A DNA stretch of 7,267 nucleotides, taken from NCBI GenBank assembly GCA_016937995.1, contig JAFGVM010000073.1, forward strand, positions 1 to 7,267, given 5' to 3'. Under the pieces are notes generated by a model. The model was not told the DNA's origin and ran no database searches. It saw only the letters and a program-made list of their open reading frames with translations. Below are positions 3,860 to 7,267 of the stretch, piece after piece. This DNA is from Candidatus Delongbacteria bacterium (GTDB lineage Bacteria; UBA4055). Position 1 is the stretch's first letter. Each line of letters opens with the position of its first letter. Made by a program: the position numbers and the translations under genes.

Positions 3860-5905
3860 ATGGAATTAATGTCACCTGCAGGAAATTATTCATCTTTTAA
3901 AGCCGCAATAAAGTCCGGTGCAGACGCTGTATATATGGGATTAAGCCTGTTCAATGCAAGAAGACCTGCCAAAAATTTTGGATTTACCGAATTAGAGGAA
4001 ATTATTCATGAAGCCCATGAAAATAATACAAAAGTATATATTACATTAAATATAGACTTAAAATCCAATGAACTCACAGATGCCGTAAAAATCCTTCTGC
4101 TTCTTGTTAAAGTTAAAGTTGATGCTGTAATAGTCAAAGATACGGCTGTAATTTATCTGATAAATAAATATTTCCCTGAACTGGAAATTCACTTAAGTAC
4201 TCAGTTCGGGATCGCTAACTCAAAGGCAATGACAGCTGCCGGTAAATTACTGAAAGCTCAGAGAGTTGTTCTTGCAAGAGAGTTGAATTTCAATGAATTA
4301 AAAGCACTCAATAACGATGATTATCCTGAAAGAGAGATATTTATTCAGGGATCAATGTGTTATTCTTTTTCCGGAAGATGCCTGATGTCCAGCTGGAATG
4401 GCGGAAGGTCAGCTAACCGAGGTGCCTGCCAGGCTCCCTGCAGATTTTTATATAAAAAAAATGATGAGAATATCCCTGAAAGTTATTTTTCAATGAAAGA
4501 CCTTTCTCTTGCTGATAAAATTGATGTATTGAACGAACTTAATATATCAGCTTTGAAAATCGAAGGAAGATTGAAAAGCAGTGACTGGGTCGGAGAAATT
4601 ACTTCCATATACAGGGCTATACTTGATCACAGCACAGAACCAGATCTGGACGTATTACAAAAGTTCTCCGGTAGAGAACTGGCTCATGGTTTCTATGGCG
4701 GTCTTGATGACCTGACTTCAGAACAGAAGATCAAACAGGGACAGTTCTCAGATAATAAGACCGGAGATACTTCTGTAGGTAAAGGTAAATACGATCTTTC
4801 GATCATGCTTCAGAATAATAAAATAATAATCAATATTTTCTCAGATTACGGTAACATAATTGTTACTGTTCCTCATAAATGGATCATAAAGGAGAACAGA
4901 GCTATCTATTTCAGTGAGCTGGAACAGAGGATCTCAAATACTTCTTTCGGAGGTTTATTTTTAAATAAATTCACAATTAAAGATGATTTCCTTGTCACAA
5001 AATCTCAAATGAAAAATATTATTTCCGAGATCGGATCCAATATCGCTCCTCTAATGAACAGAGAGAGAAAGTTTTTAAAAAGTATAAACGTCCCCGCCGA
5101 GATCGAATCCGAGCTGAAAATAAGTTCTTCTGATATTTTTAACAGAATACCGGTAGATTTCAGGAATGCTACTACTTTACGGATCAATGCGAAAGATATA
5201 AATGGCATTTTAAAAAGCATCGGTTCCTCCTCGGTAAAAAAAGTAGTGATAGATCAGGCAGGACCTGATGATCTGGATAAAATCGTTGAGCTTTCTGAAA
5301 TTATCAAAGTGGAGATTTCTTTATTTCCTGTTCAGTTCGAGAATGATATACATGAACTTGAAGAACTGATATCGAAATTAGAACATACAAAGATAAGATC
5401 ATTTGAGATCAATGATATCGGACATTTGATGTTATTGAAGAACAGCAAAAAGCCGGTCAATGGCGGTCCTTTTATCGCTCCATATAATCATGTTGCAGCT
5501 AAATTCATGAATTCTCTGGGAATGGAAAAAGTACACATGCCAATGGAGTCGGATATAGAATGTTTAAAAGGACTTTCAGGTTCGGAAGTGAAACTGAGGT
5601 TCACTCTTTATTCAAAAATACCTTTGTTCTACACCAGAGCTCAAAATAATGATATTCATACCGGTGATAAATTTACAGACTTTCAGGAAATAAGTTCAGT
5701 GGTAAATAAGTATAAAGACATTTCTATTTACTATTCAGATGAATATTTCACTACTAACGGGATAGATCTGAACGATCTGAACGTAAATGAACTGATAATT
5801 GACCTTTCAGATGAAACTGATATAATCAAAAAATTTGAACAGCTGAAAATACATCCTGAAAAATTCAAAGGAAATAGTTTCAATCTTAAAAGAAGACTCT
5901 CATAG
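3860..5905 (+). CDS. U32 family protein (peptidase U32 / RlhA-TrhP-like RNA hydroxylation protein)
   Basis: A 681-residue protein; the opening MELMSPAGNYSSFKAAIKSG and ADAVYMG are the standard U32 start. The N-terminal barrel carries HLSTQF at 111-116, VLARELN at 137-143, and the signature region with Cys167, Cys174, Cys190 and Cys194 around GRSANRGACQAPCR (182-195); these four are likely iron-sulfur ligands. SMKD (211-214) and KIEGR (233-237) follow. After about residue 270 comes a long, less conserved extension, as in E. coli RlhA (about 650 residues), which is needed for hydroxylation of a 23S rRNA cytidine; TrhP, the tRNA relative, is shorter. Family members were first called collagenases, but RNA hydroxylation is better supported. 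Which RNA is modified here cannot be told. The ribosome site is weak (AGAG about eight bases before ATG). No clear promoter was found in 3738-3859. The stop codon overlaps the start of the radical SAM gene. Confidence 0.88.
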   Translation: MELMSPAGNYSSFKAAIKSGADAVYMGLSLFNARRPAKNFGFTELEEIIHEAHENNTKVYITLNIDLKSNELTDAVKILLLLVKVKVDAVIVKDTAVIYLINKYFPELEIHLSTQFGIANSKAMTAAGKLLKAQRVVLARELNFNELKALNNDDYPEREIFIQGSMCYSFSGRCLMSSWNGGRSANRGACQAPCRFLYKKNDENIPESYFSMKDLSLADKIDVLNELNISALKIEGRLKSSDWVGEITSIYRAILDHSTEPDLDVLQKFSGRELAHGFYGGLDDLTSEQKIKQGQFSDNKTGDTSVGKGKYDLSIMLQNNKIIINIFSDYGNIIVTVPHKWIIKENRAIYFSELEQRISNTSFGGLFLNKFTIKDDFLVTKSQMKNIISEIGSNIAPLMNRERKFLKSINVPAEIESELKISSSDIFNRIPVDFRNATTLRINAKDINGILKSIGSSSVKKVVIDQAGPDDLDKIVELSEIIKVEISLFPVQFENDIHELEELISKLEHTKIRSFEINDIGHLMLLKNSKKPVNGGPFIAPYNHVAAKFMNSLGMEKVHMPMESDIECLKGLSGSEVKLRFTLYSKIPLFYTRAQNNDIHTGDKFTDFQEISSVVNKYKDISIYYSDEYFTTNGIDLNDLNVNELIIDLSDETDIIKKFEQLKIHPEKFKGNSFNLKRRLS

Positions 5906-6834
5906 TGCAAAAATTTGACAGATTAAACAGGATCGGGGATCACTGGAAAAAAAAGTACGGTGCAAAAACCTATAAGCTTATATTCAGAGGTGAATTTACC
6001 TGTCCGAACATCGACGGTAGTCTGAGCAATAAAGGCTGTATTTACTGTAATATGAGATCCCTGGAACCTTTGATAGACAGTAAAAATATCGAAGGACATA
6101 TAAAATATCTGGAAGATAGGAATAATGCAGAACTTTTTATAGCTTTCTTTCAGGATTTTTCATCGACCTATCCGGTTCATTCCATTGAAAATAAACATGA
6201 CTATCTTAAAAAATTGTACACGAGTTCTATTGATAATGATAAAGTTGTCGGCATTTCAATTTCCACAAGACCTGACTGCATAAACACTGAAGTTCTTGAT
6301 ATCCTGGCAGAATTGCAAAAGGACGTAATAATTGAACTCGGATTACAGACAACCTGTGAAAAAGATATTAAATGGATAAACCGGGGATATGCAAACGATC
6401 AATTTATTGAAAGTGTCGAAATGATAAGATCTTACGGTTTTAATACCGTAGTGCACATTATATTAGGACTGCCAAATGAAACTGACCGGACGATATTAGA
6501 AAATGTAAAATTCATCAATGCTCTTAAAATTCACGGAATTAAATTTCACCAGTTGATGGTTTTAAAGAACACTGAATTGGAAAATATTTTCAATAAAGGT
6601 GAGGTGAACGTATTAGATATTCAGGAGTATTTCCGGAGAGTTTCGCTGTTCTTAGCCCATCTTGATAAGAATATCATTATTCACAGACTTTATGGTGACG
6701 CACCGAAAAAAGATCTAATTGAGCCTCTATGGTGTCTAAATAAAACAGGTATTCAGGATAAATTATTCGATTATCTTGAAGAGCATAATATATGGCAGGG
6801 AATGCACCCAAGACCCACAACCCATAACCCATAA
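5905..6834 (+). CDS. yhcC: YhcC-type radical SAM protein (TIGR01212 family)
   Basis: A 309-residue protein starting at GTG, whose G is the last base of the upstream TAG stop, so translation is probably coupled. The radical SAM cluster is Cys33, Cys45, Cys48 (C-x11-C-x2-C, the spaced form of this family). Other family blocks are FFQDFSSTYPVH (81-92), GISISTRPDCI (116-126), IELGLQTT (143-150), INRGY (158-162), HIILGLPNET (184-193), FHQLMVLKNT (214-223) and a final WQG (297-299). These enzymes bind a 4Fe-4S cluster and cleave S-adenosylmethionine; the substrate of YhcC is not established as far as I know. The conserved protein ends at about residue 300. The last eight residues (PRPTTHNP) and the stop TAA are supplied by the heptamer array at 6807-6890, so the native tail seems to have been replaced. 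It forms an operon with the U32 gene. No hairpin terminator directly follows. Confidence 0.93.
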   Translation: MQKFDRLNRIGDHWKKKYGAKTYKLIFRGEFTCPNIDGSLSNKGCIYCNMRSLEPLIDSKNIEGHIKYLEDRNNAELFIAFFQDFSSTYPVHSIENKHDYLKKLYTSSIDNDKVVGISISTRPDCINTEVLDILAELQKDVIIELGLQTTCEKDIKWINRGYANDQFIESVEMIRSYGFNTVVHIILGLPNETDRTILENVKFINALKIHGIKFHQLMVLKNTELENIFNKGEVNVLDIQEYFRRVSLFLAHLDKNIIIHRLYGDAPKKDLIEPLWCLNKTGIQDKLFDYLEEHNIWQGMHPRPTTHNP

Positions 6835-6890
6835 CCCACAACCCACAACCCATAACCCATAACCCACAACCCATAACCCATAACCCACAA
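6807..6890. repeat. Telomere-like heptamer array, CCCATAA / CCCACAA
   Basis: After one divergent unit (CCCAAGA, 6807-6813) there are eleven perfect seven-base units from 6814 to 6890, each either CCCATAA (T) or CCCACAA (C), in the order C T T C C T T C T T C. The only difference between the two is one pyrimidine. On the minus strand this reads as GGG runs separated by TTAT or TTGT, meeting the usual rule for G-quadruplex motifs (four or more runs of three G with loops of four). The array begins inside the radical SAM gene, provides its stop codon and occupies the place where a terminator would be expected. From 6891 to the promoter at 6971 the DNA is AT-rich without other clear features. Confidence 0.95.
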
Positions 6891-6969
6891 CTATCTTTTA
6901 ACTATGTTAATCCAATTATTTCACATATATTTCATAATATCTAACTGAAAAAAATAAAAATATACATAT

Positions 6970-6985
6970 ATTGACATCTGTCAAT
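6970..6985. promoter_or_regulatory. Inverted repeat over the -35 box: operator or weak terminator
   Basis: ATTGACA-TC-TGTCAAT is a perfect seven-base inverted repeat, of which the left arm is the -35 box of the downstream promoter. It is followed by TTTTGTTTT, so it could alternatively act as a weak AT-rich terminator for the radical SAM operon. Both readings are inference. Confidence 0.45.
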
Positions 6986-6999
6986 TTTTGTTTTATATT
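6971..6999 (+). promoter_or_regulatory. Sigma70 promoter of the SPFH gene
   Basis: Consensus TTGACA (6971-6976), 17 bases, TATATT (6994-6999). Transcription would begin near 7006, leaving a short leader that carries AAGGAG (7015-7020) seven bases before ATG. Confidence 0.75.
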
Positions 7000-7027
7000 A
7001 CTTTCAAACTTTAAAAGGAGAAACACA

Positions 7028-7267
7028 ATGAGCGAATTCCCTGTTACTAAAAAACAAATAAAAGTATTTGTTACAATTTTTATTGTACTGATTCTTCTAA
7101 TTTTCGGTAAAAGATTCTTCATTAGCATTGAAGCGGGACATGTGGGTGTTGCAACCCTTTTCGGTGATGTTCAGGAAAAAATCTACGATGAAGGTCTGCA
7201 TATTCCTGTTAATCCCCTCTACAAATGGCATATATACGATGTCAGACAGAAGACACATCTTGAGCAG
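7028..7267 (+). CDS. SPFH/band 7 (prohibitin-like) membrane protein, N-terminal part, cut by window edge
   Basis: Eighty codons are visible from ATG to the window edge. The start has the best ribosome site of the window (AAGGAG, seven bases away). A short basic N-terminus (KKQIK, 8-12) leads into a single hydrophobic segment at about 11-27, the membrane anchor usual for bacterial prohibitin, HflC and HflK proteins. The beginning of the SPFH domain follows: IEAGHVGVATLFGDVQEKIY (34-53), then EGLHIPVNPLYKWHIYDVR (55-73), which matches the family pattern of G-x-VGV...G-x-V...GLH...P. Such proteins form ring-like oligomers at the membrane and often regulate proteases such as FtsH; which subgroup this is cannot be decided from 80 residues. 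It has its own promoter, so it is probably not part of the radical SAM operon. Confidence 0.88.
   Translation, partial: MSEFPVTKKQIKVFVTIFIVLILLIFGKRFFISIEAGHVGVATLFGDVQEKIYDEGLHIPVNPLYKWHIYDVRQKTHLEQ

Noticed and set aside
5005-5220. Minus-strand open frame of 71 codons inside the U32 gene
   Set aside because: Antisense shadow of a well-supported gene, with no ribosome site.
6677-6874. Minus-strand open frame with GLWVMGCGLWVMGYG repeats
   Set aside because: The repetitive peptide is only the heptamer array read in another direction, joined to the antisense of the radical SAM gene.
6807-6890. CRISPR array
   Set aside because: Repeats are seven bases, directly adjacent and without spacers; no cas gene is present.
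6916-7128. Minus-strand open frame of 70 codons before and over the SPFH gene start
   Set aside because: Antisense to the promoter, ribosome site and start of the SPFH gene; AT-rich DNA readily gives such frames.

Overview
The window is AT-rich bacterial chromosome with canonical sigma70-type promoters (TTGACA/TATAAT class, 17-base spacers), purine-rich Shine-Dalgarno sites and strong use of AGA for arginine. It holds two partial and five complete protein genes, one tRNA and an unusual amount of small repeated DNA between genes. Sigma70-like -35/-10 boxes argue against a typical Bacteroidota host. Gene content and the palindromic spacer repeats would suit an anaerobic FCB-group or candidate-phylum bacterium (Cloacimonadota or Delongbacteria type), but this is a low-confidence guess.

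Left part (1-1423): the amino-terminal 162 codons of a minus-strand type IIG (Eco57I-like) restriction-modification enzyme. Behind its start lies a roughly 300-base leader packed with palindromes, headed by a 53-base element in which every base fits a three-way junction. A minus-strand tRNA-Leu(UAG) follows, with its own terminator and promoter. A second exact copy of the promoter's -35 segment (33 bases) lies 92 bases further on. Decayed palindromic repeats fill the rest.

Middle (1321-3346): a promoter, a biotin-dependent carboxyltransferase subunit (MmdA/PccB/12S type) and a small biotin carrier protein, closed by a strong terminator. No biotin carboxylase, membrane decarboxylase subunit or second carboxyltransferase is present. 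The pair fits propionyl-CoA/methylmalonyl-CoA chemistry, with partners encoded elsewhere. A convergent minus-strand gene encodes a small two-helix membrane protein of unknown function that starts at TTG.

Right part (3860-7267): a U32-family protein with four clustered cysteines, resembling RlhA/TrhP RNA hydroxylation proteins, overlaps by one base a YhcC-type radical SAM protein. This looks like a translationally coupled pair, possibly in RNA modification. The last codons and the stop of the radical SAM gene lie inside a telomere-like array of heptamers (CCCATAA/CCCACAA), G-rich on the minus strand. The window ends in the start of an SPFH/band 7 (prohibitin-like) membrane protein with its own promoter.

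The most distinctive signals are in the non-coding DNA: the heptamer array that has captured a gene's stop codon, two further short heptamer tracts of other sequence, the gap-free three-way-junction palindrome, and the duplicated tRNA promoter segment. No complete undescribed defence or mobile system can be demonstrated here.
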